A stretch of DNA of 64,000 nt from Streptomyces sp. NBC_00390 (GCF_036057275.1 NZ_CP107945.1:4464001-4528000), one strand, 5' to 3'. Shown: positions 51,373 through 60,272, counted from the stretch's first letter. Translations and numbers: made by a program. Notes: generated from the letters alone by a model not told the origin.

Positions 51373-52737
51373 GTGAGCCAGTACGTCTCCCGCCTCGGCG
51401 GCAGCCTGGTGGCGCCGCTCATCCGGTTCCCCGGCGGCCACCGCAAGCCGCGCCGGATCGCCATGCTCAGCGTCCACACGTCCCCCCTCCATCAGCCGGG
51501 TACGGGCGACGCGGGCGGTATGAACGTCTACATCGTCGAGCTCGCCCGCCGGCTCGCGGCCATCAACATCGAGGTCGAGATCTTCACGCGGGCCACCTCA
51601 GGCGGGCTGCCCCCTGCCGTGGAGCTCGCGCCCGGGGTCCTCGTACGCCATGTGGACGCCGGGCCCTACGAGGGCCTCGCCAAGGAGGACCTCCCGCCGC
51701 AGCTGTGCGCGTTCACACACGGTGTGATGCAGGCCTGGGCGGGCCACCGGCCCGGCCACTACGACCTCGTCCACTCGCACTACTGGCTCTCCGGCCATGT
51801 CGGCTGGCTCGCGGCCGAGCGATGGGGCGTCCCGCTGGTGCACGCCATGCACACCATGGCCAAGGTCAAGAACGCCGCACTGGCCGATGGGGACAGCCCC
51901 GAGCCGGCCTCCCGCGTCATCGGCGAGACCCAGATAGTGGGCGCCGCCGACCGGCTGATCGCCAATACGGCGGAGGAGGCCGACGAGCTCGCCCGTTTCT
52001 ACGACGCCGATCCCGCCAAGGTCGCCGTCGTCCACCCAGGCGTCAACCTCGACGTGTTCCGGCCCGGGCCCGGCGCCCTCGTCCCCGGTGACGCCGCCGG
52101 CCGCGCGGCCGCCCGTGCCCGCCTCGGACTGCCGCAGGACGCGTTCATCCCGCTGTTCGCGGGCCGTATCCAGCCGCTGAAGGCCCCCGACATCCTGCTG
52201 CGCGCCGTCGCGCTGCTGCTGGAGCGCGACCCTTCCCTGCGCTCGCGCATCGTCGTGCCGGTCGTCGGCGGGCCGAGCGGCAGCGGCCTCGCCAAGCCCG
52301 AAGGGCTGCAGAAGCTGGCTGCCCGGCTCGGGATCGCCGATGTGGTCCACTTCCAGCGTCCGGTCGGCCAGCAGCGGCTCGCGGACTGGTTCCGGGCCGC
52401 GTCCACGCTGGTCATGCCCTCGTACAGCGAGTCGTTCGGACTGGTCGCGATCGAGGCGCAGGCAACCGGCACCCCGGTGGTCGCCGCGGCGGTCGGCGGG
52501 CTTCCGGTGGCGGTACGCGACGAGCTGACCGGCTTCCTGGTCCCCGGCCATGACCCCGCGGACTACGCAGACACGCTCCGCCGATTCGTCCTCGACCCGT
52601 CCCTGTCACAGACGATGGGCGCCGCAGCGGCACGGCACGCGCAGTCCTTCGGCTGGGACGCGGCGGCGTCGGCGACGGCGGACGTCTACACGGCGGCGAT
52701 GTACGAGCACCGCCACCGCGCAGCCCACCGCAACTAG
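51373..52737 (+). CDS. mshA: Mycothiol glycosyltransferase MshA
   Basis: First step of mycothiol synthesis: transfers GlcNAc from UDP-GlcNAc to inositol-1-phosphate. The 454-residue GT4 enzyme has the N-terminal GTGDAGGMNVYIVELARRL loop and the C-terminal donor site SYSESFGLVAIEAQATGTP. GTG at 51373 has AGGAGGAAC nine bases upstream; the longer frame from 51259 is rejected. It acts with MshD (9911-10834), and MshB and MshC lie outside the window. Confidence 0.96.
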   Translation: MSQYVSRLGGSLVAPLIRFPGGHRKPRRIAMLSVHTSPLHQPGTGDAGGMNVYIVELARRLAAINIEVEIFTRATSGGLPPAVELAPGVLVRHVDAGPYEGLAKEDLPPQLCAFTHGVMQAWAGHRPGHYDLVHSHYWLSGHVGWLAAERWGVPLVHAMHTMAKVKNAALADGDSPEPASRVIGETQIVGAADRLIANTAEEADELARFYDADPAKVAVVHPGVNLDVFRPGPGALVPGDAAGRAAARARLGLPQDAFIPLFAGRIQPLKAPDILLRAVALLLERDPSLRSRIVVPVVGGPSGSGLAKPEGLQKLAARLGIADVVHFQRPVGQQRLADWFRAASTLVMPSYSESFGLVAIEAQATGTPVVAAAVGGLPVAVRDELTGFLVPGHDPADYADTLRRFVLDPSLSQTMGAAAARHAQSFGWDAAASATADVYTAAMYEHRHRAAHRN

Positions 52738-52844
52738 GCCCTCCTTCACGGCGCCCGGCCACGGGCCCGGTGGACACCCGTGCCGCGCGCCACATCCCGG
52801 ACGCCCGCGCGGACGTGTGCCGTCCGCTGACGTACGCTCCCCCC

Positions 52845-53342
52845 ATGGCTGACGTACAGCAGGTGGCGCAGGTCATCGAGCGGACCCTCAAGGACGCGGA
52901 TCTCGAGTGGGAGAGTCCTCGCGCGGGCTCGTACGTCGTCAAACTCCCCGGCACCCGCAAGCTGTCGACGACCTGCTCCCTCCTCGTCGGCAAGCACTCG
53001 CTGTCGATCAACGCATTTGTCATCCGCCACCCCGACGAGAACGACGCGGCCGTGCACCGCTGGCTGCTGGAGCGCAATCTCAAGCTGTACGGGGTGAGTT
53101 ACGCGGTCGACCGGCTCGGCGACATCTACCTGGTCGGCAAGCTGCCCCTGTCAGTGGTCAGCGAGGACGAGCTCGACCGGCTGCTCGGCACCGTCCTCGA
53201 GGCGTCGGACGGCGCCTTCAACTCGCTTCTCGAGCTGGGCTTCGCAAGCGCGATCCGCCGCGAGTACGAGTGGCGGGTCTCCCGCGGTGAATCGACCCGT
53301 AATCTCGACGCGTTCACGCATCTGACCCGGCGCCGCGACTGA
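52845..53342 (+). CDS. YbjN-domain protein
   Basis: A 165-residue cytoplasmic protein of the YbjN type, a fold related to type III secretion chaperones. It begins MADVQQVAQVIERTLKDAD and continues with HSLSINAFVIRHPDENDAAVH, split here between two strands. No catalytic residue is known. It follows mshA by 107 bases. A TACGCT at 52833-52838 lies six bases before the ATG at 52845, so it is likely leaderless. Its conserved neighbourhood with mshA and gpm suggests a housekeeping role; function unknown. Confidence 0.87.
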   Translation: MADVQQVAQVIERTLKDADLEWESPRAGSYVVKLPGTRKLSTTCSLLVGKHSLSINAFVIRHPDENDAAVHRWLLERNLKLYGVSYAVDRLGDIYLVGKLPLSVVSEDELDRLLGTVLEASDGAFNSLLELGFASAIRREYEWRVSRGESTRNLDAFTHLTRRRD

Positions 53343-53393
53343 CGCTCGGCCCTTCCGGCCTCGCCGGCCGCTCCGGAGAGACCAGCAGCCGTC

Positions 53394-54665
53394 CTAGGCG
53401 TCAGCCGGAGCGGGCGCGGGCGCGGAGCCGGCCGGGGCCTTGGCCCCGCTCTCGGTCCCGGGCTCGCGCAGCCCCCGCATCAGCAGCCAGTACCCGGCCG
53501 CCGCCACCGTCCCGATGGCCGCGCACGAGCCCCACAGCCACTCGGCGCCGAAGTGGTCGATGGTGTAACCGGCCATCAGCGGCGCGACCAGGGCCGCGAC
53601 CGACCAGGACATGGTGTACATGCCCTGGTAGCGGCCGCGTCCGTGCACCGGGGAGAGCCGGACCACGAGGCCCATCTGCGTCGGCGAGTTGATGATCTCG
53701 GCCAGCGTCCAGACGCACACGGTCAGGGCGTACGCGCCGAGCGACCCGGCGAACGCGGTCAGTCCGAACCCGTATCCCGCCAGCAGGGCGGAGAGGACCA
53801 GCAACTGCTGCGGGTCGCGGTGCTCGATGAACCGGGTGACCGGGATCTGAAGGGCGACGATCAGTACGCCGTTGACCGCGATGACGAGGCCGTAGTCCGA
53901 CGGGGAGAAGCCGGCGAGGCCCATGGCCACGGGCAGGCCGACCGAGCCCTGCATGAAGACCAGCGAGATCAGGAAGGACAGCCCGACGACGCCCATGTAG
54001 CGCCCGTCGCGCAGCACGGTCCCGAGCCGGGTCTCCGGCTCGTGCGTTCCCGCAGGGTCCGTGTCGCGCTGCGGGCGGGACTCCGGCAGCTTGGCGAAGA
54101 CCACCACCGCGCAGGTCAGCGTGAGCGCGGCCTCGCCGAGGAAGCCCGCAAGATAGCTGTACTCGGCGATGAGACCGGCGGCCGCCGCGGAGATGGCGAA
54201 TCCCAGGTTGATCGCCCAGTAGTTCAGGGCGAAGGCCCGCACCCGGTCCTGGGGCCGGACGATGTCGGCCATCATCGCCTGCACGGCCGGCCGGGAGGCG
54301 TTGCTCGTCATACCGACGAGGAAGGCGACGGCGGCGATCGCCACGGGATGGTGCATGAAGCCGAGCAGCGCCACGGACAGAGCCGTCGAGGTCTGGGCGA
54401 TCAGCAGCGTCGGCCGCCGTCCGAGCCGGTCGGCCATCACGCCCCCGCCGAGCGAGGACACGACACCGCCGAGGCCGTGCAGGGCGGCCACGAGCCCGGC
54501 GTACGAGGCGGAGTAGCCGCGCTCCAGCGTCAGGTACAGAGCCATGAAGGTGGCGACGAACGCGCCGAGCCGGTTGACGAGCGTGCTCGTCCACAGCCAC
54601 CAGAACTCGCGGGGAAGGCCCGAGACGCTCTCTCTCACGGCACGTCGCACACCGGCGATGGACAT
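53394..54665 (-). CDS. MFS transporter
   Basis: A 423-residue major facilitator with about 12 helices. The motif A loop GGGVMADRLGRRPTLLIAQT lies between helices 2 and 3, and the middle loop contains PESRPQRDTDPAG. This is a drug/H+ antiporter-like architecture; substrate unknown. ATG at 54663-54665 follows GGGGGGATCC, so the start five codons upstream is not needed. The C-terminal tail is Pro/Ala-rich. It diverges from gpmA, with a GTCAATTGAC palindrome (54752-54761) in the gap. Confidence 0.9.
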   Translation of the reverse strand: MSIAGVRRAVRESVSGLPREFWWLWTSTLVNRLGAFVATFMALYLTLERGYSASYAGLVAALHGLGGVVSSLGGGVMADRLGRRPTLLIAQTSTALSVALLGFMHHPVAIAAVAFLVGMTSNASRPAVQAMMADIVRPQDRVRAFALNYWAINLGFAISAAAAGLIAEYSYLAGFLGEAALTLTCAVVVFAKLPESRPQRDTDPAGTHEPETRLGTVLRDGRYMGVVGLSFLISLVFMQGSVGLPVAMGLAGFSPSDYGLVIAVNGVLIVALQIPVTRFIEHRDPQQLLVLSALLAGYGFGLTAFAGSLGAYALTVCVWTLAEIINSPTQMGLVVRLSPVHGRGRYQGMYTMSWSVAALVAPLMAGYTIDHFGAEWLWGSCAAIGTVAAAGYWLLMRGLREPGTESGAKAPAGSAPAPAPADA

Positions 54666-54845
54666 ACGGGATCCCCCCACGGAGCGTTCGACCTGCTGTA
54701 AGTGGCCAAGCTGGCATCAGCAAATTACATACGGGGGGTTCCCGGCCGCCAGTCAATTGACCGGCCCCGTCAATCGAACGGGCCGCCCCGTCCGCTCCTC
54801 GGGCACACGCGCGGGGCGTCAGGGGTGTCGATTAGGCTCAGCCGT

Positions 54846-55607
54846 ATGGCCGACGCACCGTACAAGCTGATCCTCCTCCGCCACGGCGAGAGCGATTGGA
54901 ACGCAAAGAACCTGTTCACCGGCTGGGTGGACGTCAACCTCACGGAGAAGGGCGAGAAGGAGGCAGTCCGCGGCGGTGAGCTGCTCAAGGACGCCGGCCT
55001 GCTCCCCGACGTACTCCACACCTCCCTCCAGAAGCGCGCCATCCGCACGGCGCAGCTGGCCCTGGAGTCCGCCGACCGTCACTGGATCCCGGTCCACCGC
55101 TCATGGCGGCTGAACGAGCGCCACTACGGCGCACTGCAGGGCAAGGACAAGGCGCAGACGCTGGCCGAGTTCGGCGAGGAGCAGTTCATGCTCTGGCGCC
55201 GCTCGTACGACACCCCGCCGCCGGCCCTCGCCGACGACAGCGAGTTCTCGCAGGCGAACGACCCCCGCTACGCGACGATCCCCAGCGAGCTGCGCCCGCG
55301 CACCGAGTGCCTCAAGGACGTCGTCGAGCGCATGCTGCCGTACTGGTACGACGGCATCGTCCCGGACCTCATCACCGGCCGCACGGTCTTGATCGCCGCC
55401 CACGGCAACAGCCTGCGCGCCCTGGTCAAGCACCTGGACGGCATCTCGGACGCCGACATCGCGGGCCTGAACATCCCGACCGGCATCCCGCTGGTCTACG
55501 AGCTCGACGCCGACTTCAACCCGCTCAAGCCGGGCGGCACCTACCTCGACCCGGACGCCGCGGCGGCGGCGATCGAGGCCGTGAAGAACCAGGGCAAGAA
55601 GAAGTAG
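54846..55607 (+). CDS. gpmA: 2,3-bisphosphoglycerate-dependent phosphoglycerate mutase
   Basis: Interconverts 3- and 2-phosphoglycerate in glycolysis. The 253-residue protein has the phospho-histidine in LLRHGESDWN, the substrate loop RLNERHYGALQG and the second catalytic His in AAHGNSLRAL. Length is typical. TAGGCT lies seven bases before the ATG at 54846, so a leaderless message is likely. A strong terminator follows 12 bases after the stop. Confidence 0.95.
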   Translation: MADAPYKLILLRHGESDWNAKNLFTGWVDVNLTEKGEKEAVRGGELLKDAGLLPDVLHTSLQKRAIRTAQLALESADRHWIPVHRSWRLNERHYGALQGKDKAQTLAEFGEEQFMLWRRSYDTPPPALADDSEFSQANDPRYATIPSELRPRTECLKDVVERMLPYWYDGIVPDLITGRTVLIAAHGNSLRALVKHLDGISDADIAGLNIPTGIPLVYELDADFNPLKPGGTYLDPDAAAAAIEAVKNQGKKK

Positions 55608-55619
55608 GTTTCGTGATCA

Positions 55620-55656
55620 TGCTTCCCACCTGCGCGTATGGTGCGGGTGGGAGGCA
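55620..55656 (+). terminator. Terminator of gpmA
   Basis: A 14-bp stem with two G-U pairs (55620-55633 with 55643-55656), 9-base loop and a TTTT tail, the only one in the window with a clear T-run. Confidence 0.9.
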
Positions 55657-55814
55657 TTTTCCTACGGCCGCGCAAACCTTGCCGGCTCGCTGCGCTCGCG
55701 CGCGACGGCGTTCGGGATCTCCCGCCCGCCGCGTGCTTCCGGGCCGACTCGGACCTAGTGTGCCCGATGGGTCGGCACGGTTCCTGCGACTCTCCCGGCT
55801 ACGCTCGCGCGGGA

Positions 55815-55850
55815 GCGCCCCGCGGCGCGTGGCGCGTGGCTGCGGGGCGC
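55815..55850 (-). terminator. Terminator of the small secreted protein gene
   Basis: A perfect 9-bp GC stem (55815-55823 with 55842-55850), 10 bases beyond the stop codon on the minus strand. The loop of 18 bases is long, so it may refold. Confidence 0.55.
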
Positions 55851-55860
55851 CTTGTGGGGT

Positions 55861-56061
55861 TCAGTCGATCTTCTCCCCGTTGTGCGTACCGCCCTTGCAG
55901 AGGTTGTCCGTCAGATCGGGCGTTCCGCCGCCCTGCTTGCACTCAGAAGGGGTGACGTAGGATGGGGCACCCTGTGCGGCAGCGGTGGCGGCGCCTGTGA
56001 GGCCGAGTCCGGCGAGGGCTGCCGTGGCGATGACGGCGGCGAATATTCGTCGAATGCGCAT
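55861..56061 (-). CDS. Small secreted protein, 66 residues
   Basis: The ATG at 56059-56061 has AAGGGAAACC upstream. Residues 1-26 form a clear signal peptide (MRIRRIFAAVIATAALAGL) with likely cleavage near ATAAA. The mature peptide of about 35-40 residues has two cysteines (TPSECKQGG and DNLCKGGT) and many Gly, Asp and Thr residues, so it is probably disulfide-linked. An upstream in-frame ATG would add 12 unlikely residues. No family is recognised; it may be a secreted signal, inhibitor or wall protein. Confidence 0.75.
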   Translation of the reverse strand: MRIRRIFAAVIATAALAGLGLTGAATAAAQGAPSYVTPSECKQGGGTPDLTDNLCKGGTHNGEKID

Positions 56062-56513
56062 TTGGTTTCCCTTCACGGATTGCCTCGGTTGGGGCACTAG
56101 TCAGCTTGATCTTCACCCATGTGGGTGGCACGTCATGTTGGGCCATTCGGGTGAAAGTGCTGTCGGGTGCGGAGTCGGTGACGCGACCCGTCGGACAGGG
56201 GCAGCGTCCGCAACCGGCCCAATGCTAAGAGCTGTGTTGACCTGCGGAAACGCGCCCTTAGTAGCGGAGGGTGGCCGGACGCTGCGGACGCTGGCGGACG
56301 TTACACATTCTGTTTGGCGTCCGCAGGAAAAGTGCAGGCCGGCGCGGGGACCGGAGGCGCGGGCAGGCGGTCGGTGTCGGCGAGCAACGCCGTGGGCAGG
56401 GGGCTGTCCAGGACTTCACGGGTCGGGCAGGCGCCGAAGCGTTCCCGCACCACGCCCAGCATGATCCGGTCGGGCGAGGGTGGCGGGCAGGGGCTCGGTG
56501 CCGGCCGGGGGTG
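56062..56513. other. Spacer upstream of the small secreted protein gene
   Basis: About 450 bases with no gene. It holds an inverted repeat CACCCA TG TGGGTG (56114-56127) about 50 bases upstream of the small secreted gene, and a 10-bp inverted repeat (56282-56291 with 56317-56326) with a 25-base centre. The second may be a decayed element or terminator. Confidence 0.5.
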
Positions 56514-56986
56514 TCAGCTCGGCGGGGTGCCGTGCGTCAGCAGTTCGCTGAGTTCGGCGGTGTCCTGCTCCACCAGGTGCGGGCGCCCGTGGTACTGGGC
56601 CGGTGTGTTCTGGAACAGGGTGATCCGCCATGTCTCGCCCTGCCGCTCGGCCACGACGGTCTGATGCGCGTTGGTCGCCGGGTTCAGTTCCTTCGAGCCG
56701 GGCGGGAGCATGGCGGCGAGGGCGCGCAGCAGGACCGCGTCCGGGCCGCCCAGGGCCGGACCTCGCGCACCGTCGCGACATACGCCGCGGTCGGGTGATC
56801 GGCGAAGACCGGAGAGCGATGGTCCCGGATCCGCGCGGCGCCGCTCTGCACGCTGCCGTCGAACCCGATGATCGTGCCGTCGTCGGCGAAGAGCCCTGCG
56901 AAGCCGTCCGCGCTCCGGCGGTTCCACGCATCGAGCAGCCGGGAGTAGAGGTCGCGGACGGCGGCGTCGGCGTGCTGAGTGGTCAC
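56514..56986 (-). pseudogene. SnoaL/SgcJ-like protein with frameshift
   Basis: Begins at GTG 56984-56986 after GGAGCACCCC and reads QHADAAVRDLYSRLLDAWN, then DDGTIIGFDGSV, as in the SgcJ/EcaC small-domain family. After VATVREVRP the correct continuation (LGGPDAVLLRALAAMLPPG, INLFQNTPAQYHGRP-like end) lies in the frame displaced by one base. Restoring one base at the GGG of 56753-56755 gives a full product of about 157 residues, so the break is a single-base deletion. It is either a decayed gene or a sequencing error. Members act as polyketide- or DUF4440-type small enzymes; the activity here is unknown. Confidence 0.75.
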
Positions 56987-57130
56987 GGGGTGCTCCGACT
57001 CGTGTGCTGGAGGGCGGGGGTGCAGACCAACTCGTCGTGGTCGCGCTCCGACTGCTCGTACCACCAGATGTCGCACACCGTGAACCTCAAGGCCTGTCGG
57101 GTCCTGGCGCGGCTGAGGCCGACCGTCCCG

Positions 57131-57179
57131 ACCACACGGAAGGGCCCCGTCCGGGACGGACGGGGCCCTTCCGTGTGGT
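57131..57179. terminator. 22-bp perfect-stem terminator
   Basis: Arms 57131-57152 and 57158-57179 are fully complementary, with a 5-base loop. It lies 8 bases beyond the stop of the Cys-rich gene and is long enough to act in both directions, also for the opposite side. Confidence 0.9.
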
Positions 57180-57186
57180 GTGCGCG

Positions 57187-57327
57187 TCAGCCGCACTGGC
57201 ACGGTGCTCCCGACTGGCAGCCGCAGCCGCAGCCCGAACCGCAGCCGCAGGCGCCGAGAACAGGCAGGAACACCGCGTCCGCGGACGTCGCTTCCTGCTG
57301 GGGGTCGGTCGTGGGGGATTCGGCCAT
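57187..57327 (-). CDS. 46-residue Cys-rich peptide (possible metal-binding protein)
   Basis: ATG at 57325-57327 with GAGGAGGGACCC just upstream. It reads MAESPTTDPQQEATSADAVF, a short hydrophobic link, then a tail with cysteines in CGCGSGCGCGCQSGAPCQCG. Eight cysteines in 20 residues suggest a metallothionein-like metal site, or a peptide that is modified. A strong terminator follows directly. Similar short Cys-rich peptides are remembered at this locus in other streptomycetes, but no function is known. Confidence 0.7.
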   Translation of the reverse strand: MAESPTTDPQQEATSADAVFLPVLGACGCGSGCGCGCQSGAPCQCG

Positions 57328-57462
57328 GGGTCCCTCCTCATGGGCGTACGCGTCAAGGGCGTACGGACCTCGGGCGTACGCAATCGAACGCCCTTCGCCC
57401 ATTGCACGCCCACCCGGCCGGGCGCATCAACGGCGCACGCGCGCAAGCGCCCCCCGGCCCCG

Positions 57463-58140
57463 TTACGCGCCCTCGACCGCCGTCGGCGGCTGGAGCTCGT
57501 CCGCGTGCTCGCCCGTGACCAGGTAGACGACCCGCTTGGCCACCGACACCGCGTGGTCCGCGAAGCGCTCGTAGTAGCGGCCGAGCAGCGTGACGTCCAC
57601 CGCCGTCTCGATACCGTGCTTCCAGCGGTCGTCCATCAGGTGCTGGAACAGCGTCCGGTGCAGCGTGTCCATCTCGTCGTCGTCCTGCTCCAGCTGAAGC
57701 GCCAGGTCGACGTCCTTCGTGATGATGACCTCCGCCGCCTTCGCCATAAGGCGCTGCGCCAGCTGACCCATCTGCAGGATCGTCGCGTGCAGGTCGCTCG
57801 GCACCGCGCGGTCCGGGAAGCGCAGCCGCGCGAGCTTGGCCACGTGCTGGGCCAGGTCGCCCGAGCGCTCCAGGTCCGCGCTCATCCGCAGCGAGGTGAC
57901 CACGATCCGCAGATCCGTCGCCACGGGCTGCTGCCGCGCCAGCAGCGCGATGGCCCGTGCCTCCAGGTCGTGCTGCAGATCGTCGACCTTCTGGTCAGCG
58001 GCGATCACGTTCTCGGCCAGTTTCAGATCGGCATCGAGCATGGCCGTCGTGGCGCGTCCGATCGCCGACCCGACCAGCCGGGCCATCTCGACCAGGCCCT
58101 CGCCTATCGAATCCAGTTCCTCGTGGTACGCGTCCCGCAT
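57463..58140 (-). CDS. phoU: Phosphate signalling protein PhoU
   Basis: PhoU links the Pst transporter to the PhoR kinase and represses the Pho response when phosphate is plentiful. The 225-residue protein has two tandem three-helix bundles. The metal-binding motifs are at about 76-85 (RIVVTSLRMSADLERSGD) and 177-200 (LGRYYERFADHAVSVAKRV), each carrying E/D-rich clusters. ATG at 58138-58140 gives MRDAYHEELDSIGEGL. It is divergent from phoR over a shared PHO box. Confidence 0.95.
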   Translation of the reverse strand: MRDAYHEELDSIGEGLVEMARLVGSAIGRATTAMLDADLKLAENVIAADQKVDDLQHDLEARAIALLARQQPVATDLRIVVTSLRMSADLERSGDLAQHVAKLARLRFPDRAVPSDLHATILQMGQLAQRLMAKAAEVIITKDVDLALQLEQDDDEMDTLHRTLFQHLMDDRWKHGIETAVDVTLLGRYYERFADHAVSVAKRVVYLVTGEHADELQPPTAVEGA

Positions 58141-58231
58141 GGGTGTCCCTCTCTTGATGCGACCAGGGTCCGAGTGGGCCCGGTACCCCTACGCTCCCAC
58201 GCTGTGGCCGGAACAAGACGACATCCTCCCG

Positions 58232-58264
58232 ACCAAATGAACCAGCACTTTCCCCTTGGTGAAC
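58232..58264 (-). promoter_or_regulatory. PHO box between phoU and phoRP
   Basis: On the minus strand it reads GTTCACCAAGG, GGAAAGTGCTG and GTTCATTTGGT, three 11-base units in phase, with outer units close to the PhoP consensus. It lies 92 bases from phoU and 74 bases from phoR, so it can control both, giving phosphate-dependent autoregulation. Confidence 0.75.
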
Positions 58265-58338
58265 TCTGAGCGACGACTGTTCGAGGTGCCACCCGTTTGG
58301 CTGGGAGACGGTCCGGGGGCCCGCATAACCTGGGGGGC

Positions 58339-59595
58339 ATGGACGTGAACGCGGCGGTCGCCGCAGCAGCTGCGATCGCCGGTCTGTGCACCGGCGTCAT
58401 CGCGGTGCTGGCGTTCCGCTGGAGCGAGCGGGAACAGCAACGGCCGACCCGTACCTCGCTCCATACCGATGCCGTGCTCCCGCCCGGTGTCGACACCGTC
58501 CTGTCCGTGCTCCGCTCCTCCGCGGTCGTCCTCGACGAGTCCGACTCGGTCGTCAAGGCCAGCTCCGCGGCATACGCCCTTGGTCTGGTCCGCGGCGGCA
58601 AGCTCGCCGTCGAACCCATGCTGCACATGGCCCGCGACACCCGGCGCGACGGCGAGATACGGCAGGTCGAGCTGGACCTGCCCCGGCGCGGCACCGGCCG
58701 CGGCGAAGCCCTCGCCGTCTCCGCCCGCGTCGCCCCCCTCGGCTCCCGCCTCGTCCTGCTCCTGGTCGAGGACCTCACCGAGGCCCGTCGCATAGAAGCG
58801 GTACGGCGCGACTTCGTCGCCAACGTCAGCCATGAGCTCAAGACCCCGGTCGGCGCGCTCTCCCTGCTCTCCGAGGCGGTCATGGACGCCTCGGACGACC
58901 CCGAGGCGGTCACCCGCTTCGCCGGCCGTATGCAGATCGAGGCGACCCGGCTCACCAACCTCGTACAGGAACTGATCGACCTCTCGCGGGTCCAGAACGA
59001 CGACCCGCTCGAGGACTCCGAGCCCGTACGCGTGGACGAACTGGTTGTCGAGGCCATCGACCGCTCCCGGCACACCGCGTCCACCAAACAGATCACCATG
59101 GCCACCGGAGGCACCTCGGACCTGCGTATCTGGGGCAGTCGCGGCCAGCTGGCCGCCGCGCTGGGTAACCTGGTCGAGAACGCCGTCAACTACTCTCCCG
59201 CCCACACGCGCGTCGGCATCTCCGCCCGCCGCGTCTCGGCGCCCGGCGGGGACCTCATCGAGATAGCCGTGACCGACCAGGGAATCGGCATCTCCGAGAA
59301 GGACCGCGAGCGGGTCTTCGAACGGTTCTACCGTGTCGACCCCGCCCGCTCCCGTGCCACTGGAGGCACGGGCCTGGGACTGGCCATCGTCAAGCACGTG
59401 GCCGCCTCGCACGGCGGGGAGGTCACCGTGTGGAGCTCCGAGGGACAGGGCTCCACCTTCACCCTGAGGCTGCCCGAAGCGGGCGCCGGACGGGACCGCT
59501 CACACAACGGACCGGATCGCCTCGACGAGGACGACGACCGGCCTTACGACACCGATCCGAACACCGAAATTCCTGCCCCGGAGGTCCTTCCGTGA
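58339..59595 (+). CDS. phoR: Phosphate sensor histidine kinase PhoR
   Basis: Sensor kinase of the Pho regulon, 418 residues. One membrane helix at about 9-26, a PAS-like middle region (about 50-145) and the phospho-acceptor His at about 165 in FVANVSHELKTPVGAL. ATP-binding boxes follow: NLVENAVNYSP and DQGIGISEKDRERVFERFYR. ATG at 58339 is preceded by GGGGGG, the frame begins earlier but without similarity. It overlaps phoP by four bases. Confidence 0.95.
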   Translation: MDVNAAVAAAAAIAGLCTGVIAVLAFRWSEREQQRPTRTSLHTDAVLPPGVDTVLSVLRSSAVVLDESDSVVKASSAAYALGLVRGGKLAVEPMLHMARDTRRDGEIRQVELDLPRRGTGRGEALAVSARVAPLGSRLVLLLVEDLTEARRIEAVRRDFVANVSHELKTPVGALSLLSEAVMDASDDPEAVTRFAGRMQIEATRLTNLVQELIDLSRVQNDDPLEDSEPVRVDELVVEAIDRSRHTASTKQITMATGGTSDLRIWGSRGQLAAALGNLVENAVNYSPAHTRVGISARRVSAPGGDLIEIAVTDQGIGISEKDRERVFERFYRVDPARSRATGGTGLGLAIVKHVAASHGGEVTVWSSEGQGSTFTLRLPEAGAGRDRSHNGPDRLDEDDDRPYDTDPNTEIPAPEVLP

Positions 59596-60272
59596 CCCGA
59601 GTGCTCGTCGTCGAGGATGAGGAATCATTCAGCGACGCCCTGTCCTACATGCTCCGCAAGGAGGGCTTCGAGGTCGCCGTGGCGACCACGGGCCCCGAGG
59701 GCCTCGACGAGTTCGAGCGCAACGGCGCCGATCTCGTCCTCCTCGACCTGATGCTGCCCGGGCTGCCGGGCACCGAGGTGTGCCGCCAGCTGCGCGGCCG
59801 TTCGAATGTCCCGGTCATCATGGTGACCGCCAAGGACAGCGAGATCGACAAGGTCGTCGGGCTGGAAATAGGAGCCGACGACTACGTGACCAAGCCCTTC
59901 TCCTCGCGGGAGCTGGTCGCCCGCATCCGCGCGGTGCTGCGCCGCCGCGGTGAGCCGGAGGAGGTCACCCCGGCCGCACTCGAGGCGGGGCCGGTCCGGA
60001 TGGACGTGGACCGCCATGTCGTCACGGTCTCCGGCGGCAAGGTCGACCTGCCGCTGAAGGAGTTCGACCTGCTGGAGATGCTCCTGCGCAACGCGGGCCG
60101 CGTACTGACCCGCATGCAGCTGATCGACCGGGTCTGGGGCGCGGACTACGTCGGCGACACCAAGACCCTCGACGTCCACGTCAAGCGCTTGCGCGCCAAG
60201 ATCGAACCGGACCCGGGCGCCCCGCGCTACCTGGTGACGGTGCGGGGTCTGGGGTACAAGTTCGAGCCGTAG
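59592..60272 (+). CDS. phoP: Phosphate response regulator PhoP
   Basis: Master regulator of phosphate starvation in Streptomyces; it also represses antibiotic production and interacts with GlnR targets. The 226-residue protein has a receiver domain (VVEDEESFSDALS, Asp52 in LLDLMLPGLPG, VTKPFSSREL) and a winged-helix domain (GDTKTLDVHVKRLRAKIE, ending VRGLGYKFEP). GTG overlaps the phoR stop by four bases. A very strong terminator follows. PHO boxes at pstS and phoU-phoR are visible targets. Confidence 0.97.
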   Translation: MTRVLVVEDEESFSDALSYMLRKEGFEVAVATTGPEGLDEFERNGADLVLLDLMLPGLPGTEVCRQLRGRSNVPVIMVTAKDSEIDKVVGLEIGADDYVTKPFSSRELVARIRAVLRRRGEPEEVTPAALEAGPVRMDVDRHVVTVSGGKVDLPLKEFDLLEMLLRNAGRVLTRMQLIDRVWGADYVGDTKTLDVHVKRLRAKIEPDPGAPRYLVTVRGLGYKFEP

